Of a stretch of DNA of 49,802 nt, positions 1 through 8,331 are shown piece by piece. A program made the position numbers and the translations under genes. Location of the stretch: assembly GCA_003157745.1 (NCBI GenBank), contig PMKM01000064.1:18243-68044 (forward strand). The letters are read 5' to 3'. This DNA is from Bryobacterales bacterium (GTDB taxonomy: Bacteria > Acidobacteriota > Terriglobia > Bryobacterales > Bryobacteraceae). Position 1 is the first letter of the stretch; each line of letters starts with the position of its first letter. The notes beneath the pieces were generated by a model. It was not told the DNA's origin, did not search any database, and saw only the letters and a program-made list of their open reading frames with translations.

Positions 1-453
1 CTTGCGCATGAAGAAGTAATGGAACTCGAAGCTCAGCTCGGGCGTGATGTACGGATTCGGGAACTGCTCGAAGGGCAGACCGATGTTGAGGCCGACGGTT
101 TTCCCGCCGGCATCCGCGGCACCGCGATTGGCCGCCTCCATGATTCCGGGACCGCCGCCGGAGCAGACCACGAAACGATACGTGCCGTTGGTGAACTGGT
201 CGGCCCACTCGGTGAGCTGGTGCGCCAGCGCGCGGGCGTCCTTGTAATACTGGCCCAATTCGCTATCCTCGCGCACGCGGGCGGAGCCGAAGAACACGAC
301 CGTGTCGCGAATCTTCTGGCGCCGGAAATGGGCCAGCGGCTCCAGAAACTCCGACAGGATGCGGATGCCCCGCGCGTCCGGGCTATTCAGAAACTGTTCA
401 TTGAGGTAAGCGACCGGATGGCGGTCGCCATGGGGAGGCGTTTGATTGGTCAT
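1..453 (-). CDS. LOG-family (TIGR00730-like) Rossmann protein, partial
   Basis: The gene runs off the left edge of the window, so only the first 151 residues are present. The N-terminal part reads like the LOG/TIGR00730 group (often annotated lysine decarboxylase-like): it has the strand VVFFGSARV and the nucleotide-binding loop VCSGGGPGIMEAANRGA, followed by GKTVGLNIGLPFEQ. Characterised LOG proteins are phosphoribohydrolases that release cytokinin bases or related nucleobases from nucleotides. The second family motif, PGGxGT, would lie outside the window. The start ATG at 453 overlaps the lpxD stop as ATGA, which implies translational coupling to lpxD. An N-terminal extension of about 45 residues before the first strand is typical of the longer bacterial subgroup. 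The family call is firm; the exact substrate is not known. Confidence 0.85.
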   Translation of the reverse strand, partial: MTNQTPPHGDRHPVAYLNEQFLNSPDARGIRILSEFLEPLAHFRRQKIRDTVVFFGSARVREDSELGQYYKDARALAHQLTEWADQFTNGTYRFVVCSGGGPGIMEAANRGAADAGGKTVGLNIGLPFEQFPNPYITPELSFEFHYFFMRK

Positions 454-1469
454 CGCTTTTCTAATTGGTCGACTCTTTTTAGTAATTCCCGGAGGGTTTT
501 GAGCATCTCGGGCAGCTTCCGGAAGGTGGTGATGGCGCGCAACCATTCGCCGGCATCGAAGGCGGGCGCACCGGCGAAACGCGCGTGCGCCGGCACATCG
601 CTTCCGGCCGCGCCCCGCGCATAGATGGTGGCTCCCTCATGCACGGTCAAGTGGCCGGCCGAACCGGATTGCCCGGCCATGAGCACGCCCTTCTCGAGCG
701 TCGTGCTGCCGGCCAAACCCGCCTGCGCGCAGATGATATTGTCCTCGCCCACCACGCAGGCGTGGCCGATCTGCACCAGGCTGTCGATTTTGGCGCCGCG
801 CCGGATTCTGGTTTCGCCGAGGCTGGCCCGATCGACCGACGTCAGGCTTTGCACCTCGACGTCGTCTTCGATCACGGTAACGCCGGATTGCACGATCTTG
901 GCGTGGGTGCCGTCGGCGCGTTTGGCGAATCCGAAGCCGTCGCCGCCCACCACCACGCCGTTCTGCAGCGTTACGCGGTTGCCGATGTGGCAGAACTCGC
1001 GCACGGCGGCATGCGAGTGGGCAAGGAAATCGTCGCCGATCTCGACACCTTCGTAAATTACTACATGCGGGTGGAGGATGGCATTGCGGCCGATCTTGAC
1101 CCGCTCGCCCACGGCCACAAACGGGCCGATGGAGGCGTTTTCGCCAACCGTGGCGCTGGCGGCGACGGAAGCCAGCGGGTGAATCCCCGGCGCGGGCCGC
1201 GGTGGCTGGTAGAAGAGCGCGAGGGCGCGGGAGAAATCGAGGTAGGGGTTGCTCGAAACCAGGCTGGCGGCCGCGGCGCCCTCGAGCGGTTCGGCCACCA
1301 GAATGGCGCTGGCGCGCGTGTGTTTGGCACGGGCGGCGTACTTCGGATTGGCCAGAAACGCGAGCTGGCCGGGGCCGGCCCGTTCCACGGGGGCGACGCC
1401 GGTAATTTCGATTTCGCCCGAGCCCGCCAACCGGCAACCGAGGGCTTCGGCCAGAATGCTTAGCTTCAT
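450..1469 (-). CDS. lpxD: UDP-3-O-acylglucosamine N-acyltransferase
   Basis: The 339-residue product matches the usual LpxD length. LpxD transfers a hydroxyacyl chain from acyl-ACP to the 2-amino group of UDP-3-O-acyl-glucosamine, the third step of lipid A synthesis, in the cytoplasm. The N-terminal uridine-binding domain (about 1-95) contains GPGQLAFLANPKY. It is followed by left-handed beta-helix hexapeptide repeats (about 100-290) such as ASVAASATVGENASIG. The motif VQIGHACVVGEDN supplies the expected catalytic histidine (His236). A short helical C-terminus rich in Leu, Lys and Arg (KTLRELLKRVDQLEKR) suits the trimer tail. It lies upstream of and overlaps the LOG-family gene. Its presence shows a lipid A-bearing outer membrane. 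No other lpx genes are adjacent, so lpxD is separated from the usual lpx cluster here. Confidence 0.95.
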   Translation of the reverse strand: MKLSILAEALGCRLAGSGEIEITGVAPVERAGPGQLAFLANPKYAARAKHTRASAILVAEPLEGAAAASLVSSNPYLDFSRALALFYQPPRPAPGIHPLASVAASATVGENASIGPFVAVGERVKIGRNAILHPHVVIYEGVEIGDDFLAHSHAAVREFCHIGNRVTLQNGVVVGGDGFGFAKRADGTHAKIVQSGVTVIEDDVEVQSLTSVDRASLGETRIRRGAKIDSLVQIGHACVVGEDNIICAQAGLAGSTTLEKGVLMAGQSGSAGHLTVHEGATIYARGAAGSDVPAHARFAGAPAFDAGEWLRAITTFRKLPEMLKTLRELLKRVDQLEKR

Positions 1470-1591
1470 AAATCCACTCGCAGTTAACCTTCAGCGTACC
1501 TCGCCGCAACACGGTTCGGGCAGTAAGAAAACCAGTGAACCGCGGATGTCAAGAAATGGATCTTCCCGTTTTACTAGACGATAAAAGTTGG

Positions 1592-1620
1592 TTGACACGG
1601 CGATTACGGGTCTGTTACTC
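1592..1620 (+). promoter_or_regulatory. possible sigma70-like promoter before the receiver gene
   Basis: A perfect -35 box TTGACA (1592-1597) is followed after 17 bases by a poor -10, TTACTC (1615-1620). If used, transcription would begin close to the ATG at 1633 and the mRNA would be nearly leaderless. The weak -10 keeps confidence low. Confidence 0.25.
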
Positions 1621-1632
1621 TCCCAGAGTTCC

Positions 1633-2088
1633 ATGATTAAAATCCCCTCTGCCCAACCGTTCAAAATTCTGCTCGTCGACGACAATCCGGATGGCCTCCT
1701 GGTGCGCCGCCTGTTGCTCGAAGAATTGGGGCTCGAGGTCGAAACGGCGCTCGACGGCGAAGAGGGCTTGCAGCGATTCGAGTCCGGCAAGTTCGACGTG
1801 GTCGTTACGGATTATCGCATGCCGCGCATGAACGGCATCGAAATGATCGTCAAGATTCGCGAGCGCGACGCTGCGGCGCGCATCATCCTGCTGTCGGGTT
1901 TCGTGGAACCGCTGGGGTTGAACGAGGAGAACACCGGCGCCGACGCGGTGATTGCCAAAACGTCGAGCGAGCCGGCCACGTTGGCGCGGTCTGTGAAGCG
2001 GCTGCTGAACCGGGCCCCGGCGCGCAAGCCGGTGGGCGCGGCGCGTGCGGCGCGTAGGGCGGTTACCACGCGGGCCAACGCGAGCTAG
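1633..2088 (+). CDS. stand-alone response regulator receiver protein
   Basis: The 151-residue protein is one CheY-like receiver domain with no DNA-binding or enzymatic output domain. Receiver hallmarks are visible: the acidic pair in ILLVDDNPDG, the phospho-acceptor Asp in VVVTDYRMPRMNG, Ser in IILLSGF, and Lys in VIAKTSSE. The usual KP pair after the last strand is replaced by KT. A basic, Arg/Ala-rich tail of about 25 residues (APARKPVGAARAARR) follows the domain and could bind nucleic acid or a partner. I chose ATG 1633 rather than the in-frame TTG at 1588, because homology to receivers begins just after 1633 and a promoter-like -35 lies between the two. No kinase is adjacent, so the partner is unknown. 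Confidence 0.8.
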   Translation: MIKIPSAQPFKILLVDDNPDGLLVRRLLLEELGLEVETALDGEEGLQRFESGKFDVVVTDYRMPRMNGIEMIVKIRERDAAARIILLSGFVEPLGLNEENTGADAVIAKTSSEPATLARSVKRLLNRAPARKPVGAARAARRAVTTRANAS

Positions 2089-2133
2089 GTCTTCGACCGC
2101 GTCATGTGGTTCTTTGCGCTGCTACCGCTGCTA

Positions 2134-2213
2134 CCGCTCCCTATGGTCGCGGCTCCGTTCGGAGCGGCTTCAATTGGAGCCGCTTCAATCGGAGCCGCGA
2201 CCAAAGGGAGCGG
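2134..2213. repeat. 24-base dispersed element, inverted pair (copy 1)
   Basis: A 24-base element, CCGCTCCCTATGG followed by TCGCGGCTCCG, lies at 2134-2157, and an inverted copy lies at 2190-2213. Between them are two near-identical 15-base units of the form GGAGCSGCTTCAATY (2161 and 2176). The whole can fold into a long hairpin. Other copies of the element lie at 26593, 30051 and 34506. It lies just upstream of the GH3 start. Confidence 0.75.
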
Positions 2214-2262
2214 TTTCTCAATCGAACCAAATCCGCCAGCCAAACGGCTAGGTTCTCGTCGG

Positions 2263-4065
2263 ATGTCTTCCATGCACCATTTTCCGCGGCTACTCGGGGC
2301 GCTGCTGCTGGCCACGGCACTGAGCGCGGAGCCGGGTGCGGTCGCGCACCACGCCGCCGCCGCGAGACCCTCCGCCACCGTGCGCCGTTGGATGAAAGGG
2401 ATGACGCTGCGCGAGGAAGTGGGGCAACTGGTGTTCGTCGCCTTCCCCGGCGCGGCGCCCAATGTGCGCTCGCGCGAGTATCTGCGCTTCGTCCGGCTGA
2501 TCCGCGACCTGCGCGTGGGCGGCCTGATTCTCACCAACGTCGCCAACGGCCGCACGATTCCGCACGCCGAGCCGTACGCGCTGGCCGCGTTTCTCAACCG
2601 CGTGCAGCGCATCGCCAAGGTGCCGCTGCTGGTGGGGGCCGATTTCGAACGTGGCGCATCCATGCGCGTCGCGAACACTACGGCGTTTCCGCACGCGATG
2701 GCCTTTGGCGCGGCGGGCGATCCGGCACTCTCGCGTTTCGAAGGCCAGGTGACGGCGCGTGAGGCGCGCGCGCTCGGCGTGCATTGGGTATATTACCCGG
2801 TGGCCGACGTCAACATCAATCCGGACAACCCGGTTCTCAACATCCGGTCGTTCGGCGAGGACCCGCACGCGGTGGCCGCGCAGGTGGCGGCCTTCATCGA
2901 GGGCGCGCATTCGGACCCGCGCAATTACGTGCTGACGACGGCCAAGCACTTCCCCGGTCACGGCGATACGTCGGTGGACAGCCACCTGAACCTGGCGACG
3001 CTGGGCGCCTCGCGCGAGCGGATGGAAAGTGTCGAACTGGTGCCATTCCGCGCCGCCATCGCCGCTGGCACGGACGCGGTGATGACGGCGCACCTGGCCG
3101 TTCCGGCGCTCGCGCCCGCCGATTTGCCGGCCACGCTTTCGCCCGCCATCCTCACCGGCCTGCTGCGCGACGAGCTGGGATTCAAGGGCCTGGTGATCAC
3201 CGACGCGCTCGAAATGGGTGGCATCGCCAAGGCCTTTCCGCCGGGCGACGCGGCGGTGCGCGCCATCCTGGCCGGTGCCGATACCTTGTTGATGCCGTCC
3301 GATCCGGATGCCGCCATCCGCGCCGTGGTGGCAGCCGTCGAGGACGGACGTATCCCGCGCCGGCGCATCGATGAAAGCGTGGGGAAGATTCTGGCGGCGA
3401 AAGAAAAGGTGGGGCTGGATCGCAAACGCCTGGTCGATATCGAAGGGTTGGGCGATGTCCTCAACGCACCGGAGGCCAACGAAAAGGCGCTCGAAGTGGC
3501 CGAACGCGCCGTCACGCTGGTGCGGAATCAAGGCGACCTGCTGCCGCTGGCCGCTCCCGCGCGCGCCTGCTTCGTGGTGCTGGCGGAAAGCCGCGATTCG
3601 AACGAGGGGCTCGAGTTTTCGCAGGAAGTGCGCGCGCGCCTGCCGCACACGGCGCCGACAATGCTCGACACATCGCATTCGCGCGCCGACGTGGATGCCG
3701 CGCTGGCCCGACTGACGTCCTGCGAGACGTTCGTGGTGGCGGCGTTCGCTTCGGTGACCGCGTATCAAGGCTCGCTCTCGCTCGGTGGCGATCTGCCGCA
3801 CGCGATGGAAACGCTGCTCGGGACGTCGAAACCGGTGGCGCTGGTGGCGCTGGGCAACCCTTACCTGTTGCGCAGCTTCCCGGCCGTGGCTGCCTATCTG
3901 GCGACCTTCAGCAGCGTGCCCACTTCGGAAACCGCGGCGGTGCGGGCGCTGTGGGGCGAGATCGGGATTCGCGGCCACTTGCCGGTTTCCATCCCGGGCC
4001 TGGCCGCACGCGGCGATGGTATCGAATTGAAAGCCGCCCCTGCGGGTCGCCCGGTGGCGCCGTAG
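2263..4065 (+). CDS. exported glycoside hydrolase family 3 enzyme (NagZ-like)
   Basis: The 600-residue product starts with a signal peptide (hydrophobic LLGALLLATALSA) and has a GH3 N-terminal barrel. Family motifs are KHFPGHGDTSVDSH near residue 228, which is the His/Asp loop typical of the beta-N-acetylhexosaminidase (NagZ) branch, and VITDALEMGGI near residue 312, whose Asp is the expected nucleophile. A second domain of about 220 residues (from NEKALEVAERAVTLVRNQG) resembles the GH3 C-terminal domain, so it is longer than E. coli NagZ (about 340 residues) and closer to two-domain exported forms. Likely activity is release of beta-linked GlcNAc from peptidoglycan fragments or chitin oligomers in the periplasm. 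The frame is open from 2104, but the extra N-terminus would translate the repeat at 2134-2213, so ATG 2263 is preferred. Confidence 0.85.
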   Translation: MSSMHHFPRLLGALLLATALSAEPGAVAHHAAAARPSATVRRWMKGMTLREEVGQLVFVAFPGAAPNVRSREYLRFVRLIRDLRVGGLILTNVANGRTIPHAEPYALAAFLNRVQRIAKVPLLVGADFERGASMRVANTTAFPHAMAFGAAGDPALSRFEGQVTAREARALGVHWVYYPVADVNINPDNPVLNIRSFGEDPHAVAAQVAAFIEGAHSDPRNYVLTTAKHFPGHGDTSVDSHLNLATLGASRERMESVELVPFRAAIAAGTDAVMTAHLAVPALAPADLPATLSPAILTGLLRDELGFKGLVITDALEMGGIAKAFPPGDAAVRAILAGADTLLMPSDPDAAIRAVVAAVEDGRIPRRRIDESVGKILAAKEKVGLDRKRLVDIEGLGDVLNAPEANEKALEVAERAVTLVRNQGDLLPLAAPARACFVVLAESRDSNEGLEFSQEVRARLPHTAPTMLDTSHSRADVDAALARLTSCETFVVAAFASVTAYQGSLSLGGDLPHAMETLLGTSKPVALVALGNPYLLRSFPAVAAYLATFSSVPTSETAAVRALWGEIGIRGHLPVSIPGLAARGDGIELKAAPAGRPVAP

Positions 4066-4132
4066 CGGCGGCCGCCGGAATCGGATGCGCGACGCGGAAC
4101 TGGCGACCACTCTCGATAGCCGTGTGCGAATC

Positions 4133-4325
4133 AAGCTCCGGAGGAGCGAAAGAAAGTAGCCCACGGCGTCAGCCGTCGGGACGAGAGGGCGATTCGCGCA
4201 AGCCCCGGAACGGGGCGCAAGAGGGCCCTGGCGAGCGTCCTTCCGCCCCGTTCCGGGGCTTGGGCGCCACACCTCGGGTCCACATGGCTTGCGCCATGGG
4301 CTACTTTCTTTCGCCCTCCGGGCTT
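4133..4325. repeat. large nested palindrome (MITE-like)
   Basis: The 401-base gap between the GH3 and GT2 genes holds no gene but a striking nested inverted repeat. Outer arms at 4133-4163 and 4297-4325 match almost base for base and share the core GAAAGAAAGTAGCCCA. Inner arms at 4199-4217 and 4244-4262 are perfect complements (CAAGCCCCGGAACGGGGCG). The remaining flanks (4066-4132 and 4326-4466) show nothing recognisable. No transposase is encoded, so this is a non-autonomous element or a structured RNA. Confidence 0.8.
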
Positions 4326-4466
4326 GGGGGCAATGGCTGATCTGCCAGCGTACGAGGAGAGCCCGGCCGGTTCGCCCGGACCCGCCGGGGCGTCTGGGCT
4401 GTCGTTGCCCACGGCCGGAATCGCGGCTGCAATGTCCAAAAGGCGCGAGGCTGGTAGAATAGTGCG

Positions 4467-5477
4467 TTGCCGGAACTGGTTGCGACCGTAGTTGTCCCCA
4501 CGCTGGCTGCCGATCGAAGGCTGCTCGAATGCCTGGGGTCGCTCGCCGCGCAGACGCGGCGCGATTTTGAAATTATCGTGGTGGATAACAGCGGGTGCGG
4601 CCTGGTGCGGCGCGCGGGCGTCGAGGACGGGATACGCGTGATCGAAAACGACCGCAACCTCGGTTTCGGCGCGGCCATCAACCAGGGGCTGCGGGCATCG
4701 GGCGCGCGGTACCTGGCGACGTTGAACGACGATGCGGTGGCGCACGCCGGGTGGCTGGACGCGGCGGTTAGCGCGCTCGACAGGCGGCCGGACGCGGGAA
4801 TGTGCGCGTCGCAGGTGCGGCTCTATGGCGAGCACCGGCTGGATTCGGCGGGCATGCTGCTCGGGCGCGATGGCAGCAGCAAGCAGCGCGGGCACGGCAG
4901 GGCGCCGGAGGATTTTCCGGTGGAAGAAGAAGTGTTGCTGCCGAGCGGATCGGCGGCACTCTACCGGCGGGAGATGCTGGACGAAATTGGCGGCTTCGAC
5001 GACCGTTTCTTCCTCTATTGCGAGGATACGGACCTTGGTCTGCGCGCGCGCTGGCGGGGATGGAAGTGCCTCTATTCGCCGCTGGCCGTGGTCGAGCACC
5101 ACTATTCGCACACTGCCGGGGAGGCGTCGCCGTTGAAGGCGTACCTGGTGGAGCGCAATCGCCTGTTCGTGCTGGCCAAGGACTTTCCCGCGCGGATGCT
5201 GTGGGTGGCGCCGCTGGCCGCGGTGGCGCGGTACCTCTGGCATTTCGTGTATTTGATGCAGGGACGCGGCAGCGCGGCGCGGTTTCGCGCGGGCGGGCAC
5301 AACGGCGCGCGCATGCTGTGGTACGTCGTCAAGGCTCACGCGGGCCTCGCCGGGAACTGGCGATGGCTATGGCGCGAGCGCCGGCGCATACGGAGCGGCG
5401 CGCGCATCACGTCCACCGTGTTCCGGCACTTGGCGCGCAGTTATTCGGTGAGCGCCCGGCGGGTGGCCGAGCAATGA
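4467..5477 (+). CDS. family 2 glycosyltransferase (rhamnosyltransferase-like)
   Basis: The 336-residue GT-A enzyme begins with VATVVVPTLAADRRLLECLGSL and carries the nucleotide-sugar motifs ENDRNLGFGAAINQGL and TLNDDA (the DxD equivalent). It also has the late motif YCEDTDLGLRARWRGWK, which is typical of the WbbL/rhamnosyltransferase branch of GT2. After residue 240 a hydrophobic stretch (MLWVAPLAAVARYLWHF) suggests membrane association. The only in-frame start is TTG 4467. The stop overlaps the next gene's ATG (ATGA at 5474), making it the first gene of a five-gene overlapping operon. The role is assembly of a surface glycan or glycolipid at the inner face of the membrane. The sugar donor cannot be read from the sequence. 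Confidence 0.85.
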   Translation: MPELVATVVVPTLAADRRLLECLGSLAAQTRRDFEIIVVDNSGCGLVRRAGVEDGIRVIENDRNLGFGAAINQGLRASGARYLATLNDDAVAHAGWLDAAVSALDRRPDAGMCASQVRLYGEHRLDSAGMLLGRDGSSKQRGHGRAPEDFPVEEEVLLPSGSAALYRREMLDEIGGFDDRFFLYCEDTDLGLRARWRGWKCLYSPLAVVEHHYSHTAGEASPLKAYLVERNRLFVLAKDFPARMLWVAPLAAVARYLWHFVYLMQGRGSAARFRAGGHNGARMLWYVVKAHAGLAGNWRWLWRERRRIRSGARITSTVFRHLARSYSVSARRVAEQ

Positions 5478-6253
5478 ACATCCAGGCGTCCGGCCCCGGC
5501 TCGCTGCTGGTCATCGTTCCCGCTTACAACGAACAGGGCGCGGTGGGCGGCGTGGTCGGCGACGTCGCGCTACACTTGCCCGGCGTTCCGGTGCTGGTGA
5601 TCGACGATTGTTCGAAGGATTCGACGGTGGCCGAGGCGCGCGCGGCCGGCGCCCGAGTGCTTCCGCTTCCGCATCACCTCGGCTTGGGCGGAGCCGTGCA
5701 GGCCGGCTACAAGCTGGCCTTTGAACTGGGTTTCGAATACGTGATCCGGGTGGATGGCGACGGGCAGCACGACGCGCGCGACATTCCGCGAATTCTCGAG
5801 AAGCTGCAGGAATCCGGCGCCGAAATGGTGATTGGCGCGCGCATGAACGGGGACCCGGAGGAATGGGGCGGGCGGTGGGTACGCGCGCTGGGCTCGCATT
5901 TCTTTCGCCTTGTGCTGCGCCCGATCCTGGGCAAGCCGGTGCACGATCCGACCTCCGGCTTCGTCGGCGTCAACCGCCGCGCGCTGGCGCTATTCAGCGG
6001 CAGCTTTCCGCTCGAGTATCCGGAGATCGAGGCACTGGTCGTGTTGCAGCGCCGGCGCTTCCGTTTCGAGGAGGTGCCCTGCCGCATGCGTCCGCGGCGA
6101 ACCGGCCGCTCCTCGATCACCGCGCTCAAGAGCCTTTCCTACATCGCCCACGTGCTGCTGGGCGTGTTTGTCAACATACTAAGATATGACGGCCGTTGGC
6201 GCCGGCTGGGGCGGGGCCGGGATTCGCACGCGGGCGCCGGTGGCGGAGGATAG
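5474..6253 (+). CDS. family 2 glycosyltransferase, polyprenyl-phosphate sugar synthase type
   Basis: The 259-residue enzyme belongs to the DPM1/DPG-synthase-like part of GT2. It shows IVPAYNEQGAVGGVV, VIDDCSKDSTV, LGLGGAVQAGYKLA, and the metal/donor motif VDGDGQHDARDI. Such enzymes move a sugar from a nucleotide onto polyprenyl phosphate on the cytoplasmic side of the membrane. The C-terminus ends soon after a hydrophobic segment (LSYIAHVLLGVFVNILRY), with no multi-helix anchor, so membrane attachment may come from the DUF2304 partner that starts directly after its stop codon. In other genomes DUF2304 proteins sit beside this GT type. A lipid-linked sugar made here could be the donor for the TMTC-like protein two genes on. 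Confidence 0.85.
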   Translation: MNIQASGPGSLLVIVPAYNEQGAVGGVVGDVALHLPGVPVLVIDDCSKDSTVAEARAAGARVLPLPHHLGLGGAVQAGYKLAFELGFEYVIRVDGDGQHDARDIPRILEKLQESGAEMVIGARMNGDPEEWGGRWVRALGSHFFRLVLRPILGKPVHDPTSGFVGVNRRALALFSGSFPLEYPEIEALVVLQRRRFRFEEVPCRMRPRRTGRSSITALKSLSYIAHVLLGVFVNILRYDGRWRRLGRGRDSHAGAGGGG

Positions 6254-6607
6254 ATGGACCGACTGTTGCACGTGAGTGCGGGCGTGAGCCTGCTGCTGCT
6301 GGTGATGGTGCTGATTTCGGTGCGGCGCGCGCACATACGGGTGGAGTACTCGGTCACCTGGCTGCTGGCGGCGACTGCCATGCTGGTACTGTCGCTGGCG
6401 CGGCCGGTGGTCGAATACATCCGCGGCCTGCTGGGGCTGCCCGATACGCCGCTGGCGGTTTTCCTGTTTGGGAGCGCGCTCTTTCTGATCGTCTTTTTCC
6501 GCTTCACGCTGATCATTTCGCGGCTGCGCGACGACAATATCGCGCTGGCGCAACGAGTGGCCATTCTCGAATATCATCTCGACACGCTCACCCACCATGA
6601 AAGCTAA
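6254..6607 (+). CDS. DUF2304 small membrane protein
   Basis: The 117-residue protein has three hydrophobic helices (about 8-24, 36-55 and 70-92) and a C-terminal amphipathic tail with a short coiled-coil look (ISRLRDDNIALAQRVAILEYHLDTL). This layout is that of the DUF2304 family, found beside polyprenyl-phosphate GT2 enzymes and thought to be their membrane partner. The ATG follows the upstream TAG with no gap, and the gene overlaps the next start (6597) by 11 bases, so stoichiometric coupled translation is likely. Function beyond partnering the GT2 is not established. Confidence 0.8.
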   Translation: MDRLLHVSAGVSLLLLVMVLISVRRAHIRVEYSVTWLLAATAMLVLSLARPVVEYIRGLLGLPDTPLAVFLFGSALFLIVFFRFTLIISRLRDDNIALAQRVAILEYHLDTLTHHES

Positions 6608-8330
6608 GGCCGACAGGAAAAAGCGCGGCGCCGTTGCGCCGGCCGCGGCCGCCGGGCGTCGCGGCTGGTGGCCTTACCTGACCGTGTGCGCGACGGCCGT
6701 CCTGGCGGTCGTCTGGGCATATGCGCCCGCGCTGCACGGTGTCTTTCTGTTCGACGACACGGTGCTCCCGTTCATGCGGATCAGCGCGTCGGCGCCGGCG
6801 ACGTACTGGATCGGCGGCGTGCGCCCGGTGCTGATGGCCAGCTATTGGTTCAGCGCGTGGCTTTCCGGCGACGACCCATATTCCTATCACCTGACGAGCG
6901 TCCTGATCCACCTGGCGGCGGCGGCGCTGGTGTTTCTGATCGTGCGCCGCCTGCTCGAATGGGTGCCGGCGCTGGCGGCGCGCCGCACGCTCGTGGCCGG
7001 CTTTGCGGGCGGCGTGTTCCTGCTTCACCCCGTCCAGACCGAGGCGGTGGCCTACATTGCCGGGCGCTCCGAATCGCTCAGCGTGATGTTCCTGCTGGCC
7101 GCCTACGCCGTATTCCTCTATCGCCCGCGGGCGGCCATCGGCTGGGGAACCATGTTATTAGTGATGGCGCTGTTCATCCTCGCGGTGCTCTCGAAGGAGC
7201 AGACCATCGTGCTGCCGGCGCTGCTGCTGCTCACCGACCTCTGGTGGAATCCGGGCTTCTCCTGGCGCGGCGTGCGCGGCAACTGGCGCTTGTACTCGAC
7301 GCTGGCGGTGGGCGCCGCCGTCGGCGTCGCGCATTTCTGGCGGCAGATTCTGTACTCGCCCTCTGCGGGATTCGGCATGCGCGATGTGACCTGGTATCAG
7401 TATCTGTTCACCCAGGGGCGGGCGCTGCTGGTTTACCCGGCCGAGTTCTTGCTGCCTCTTCGGCTGAACGCCGATTGGGACTTTCCGTTTTCCCGCACGA
7501 TTTTCGACCACGGCGCCGCTATCGGCCTGAGCGTCCTGTTGGCGCTGGCCGCCGTTGCGTGGCACTACCGGCGCCGCTATCCGCTCGCGTGTTTCGGCTT
7601 TTTCGTGTACCTGGTTCTCATGTCGCCCACTTCCTCGATCCTGCCGATCAAGGATCCGCTGGCCGAGCGGCGCCTGTACCTTGGCATGCTCGGGCTGCTC
7701 TTCATCGTGGCGGAAGTGGCGGGGCGCGTCCGCATCGACACGCGCAATCTGGCGGCGGCATTCGTCGTCATCCTGCTGGCGGCCGCCGCGATCACGCACG
7801 CGCGCGCGGCGGTGTGGGGCGACCCGATTGCCCTGTGGCAGGACACGGCGCAGAAATCGCCGCACAGCCGGCGTGTGCTGTTTCAACTCGCCAGCGCCTA
7901 CATGGATGCCGGCCGCTGCCAGGATGCGGTCGAGGAGTACCAAAAGGTCGCCGACGGCTGGCCGCCGGATTACGATCTGCTGGTCGACTGGGGGCTCGCC
8001 TACGATTGCGTCAACCAGCCGGAGCTGGCGCTCGAGAAACTTCGCCAGGCCGCCACCATGGGTGCCGGCGCCCATTTGTATACGCAGATCGCCAAGGTTT
8101 ACGGCGAGCGCCGCCGCTGGGCCGAGGCGCTGGACGCCCTGGCCGTCGCGGAGAGAATCGAGCCGGGCTTTGCCGTCACCTACGCCTACCGGGGCAAGAT
8201 CTTTTTCAATTTGAACCGCGCGGCGGAAGCCGTGGCGGAGTACCAGCGGGCGCTCGCGCTCGACCCAATGCTCGGGAAAGTGGTGAGCCAGGATCTCGCC
8301 CAAGCGAAAGCCCAGGCCGCCGGACACTGA
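6597..8330 (+). CDS. multi-spanning membrane protein with C-terminal TPRs (TMTC-like)
   Basis: The 577-residue protein has a short cytoplasmic basic N-terminus, about ten membrane helices (about 22-400), and at least four TPR units in the last 170 residues (SAYMDAGRCQDAVEEYQKV, GLAYDCVNQPELALEKLRQ, GKIFFNLNRAAEAVAEYQRA). The acidic pair in GVFLFDDTVLPF after the first helix, and SKEQTIVLPALLLLTDL, resemble TMTC proteins. Those are GT-C-fold O-mannosyltransferases in animals that use polyprenyl-phosphate mannose. Its position directly after a polyprenyl-phosphate GT2 and DUF2304 fits a GT-C enzyme acting on proteins or glycans on the periplasmic side. The catalytic role is inference; bacterial homologues are usually annotated only as TPR proteins. 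Confidence 0.75.
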   Translation: MKAKADRKKRGAVAPAAAAGRRGWWPYLTVCATAVLAVVWAYAPALHGVFLFDDTVLPFMRISASAPATYWIGGVRPVLMASYWFSAWLSGDDPYSYHLTSVLIHLAAAALVFLIVRRLLEWVPALAARRTLVAGFAGGVFLLHPVQTEAVAYIAGRSESLSVMFLLAAYAVFLYRPRAAIGWGTMLLVMALFILAVLSKEQTIVLPALLLLTDLWWNPGFSWRGVRGNWRLYSTLAVGAAVGVAHFWRQILYSPSAGFGMRDVTWYQYLFTQGRALLVYPAEFLLPLRLNADWDFPFSRTIFDHGAAIGLSVLLALAAVAWHYRRRYPLACFGFFVYLVLMSPTSSILPIKDPLAERRLYLGMLGLLFIVAEVAGRVRIDTRNLAAAFVVILLAAAAITHARAAVWGDPIALWQDTAQKSPHSRRVLFQLASAYMDAGRCQDAVEEYQKVADGWPPDYDLLVDWGLAYDCVNQPELALEKLRQAATMGAGAHLYTQIAKVYGERRRWAEALDALAVAERIEPGFAVTYAYRGKIFFNLNRAAEAVAEYQRALALDPMLGKVVSQDLAQAKAQAAGH

Positions 8331-8331
8331 C

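Noticed and set aside
2104-2262. N-terminal extension of the GH3 protein from ATG 2104
   Set aside because: It would translate the 24-base repeat pair and its tandem units, and would place the signal peptide at residue 54.
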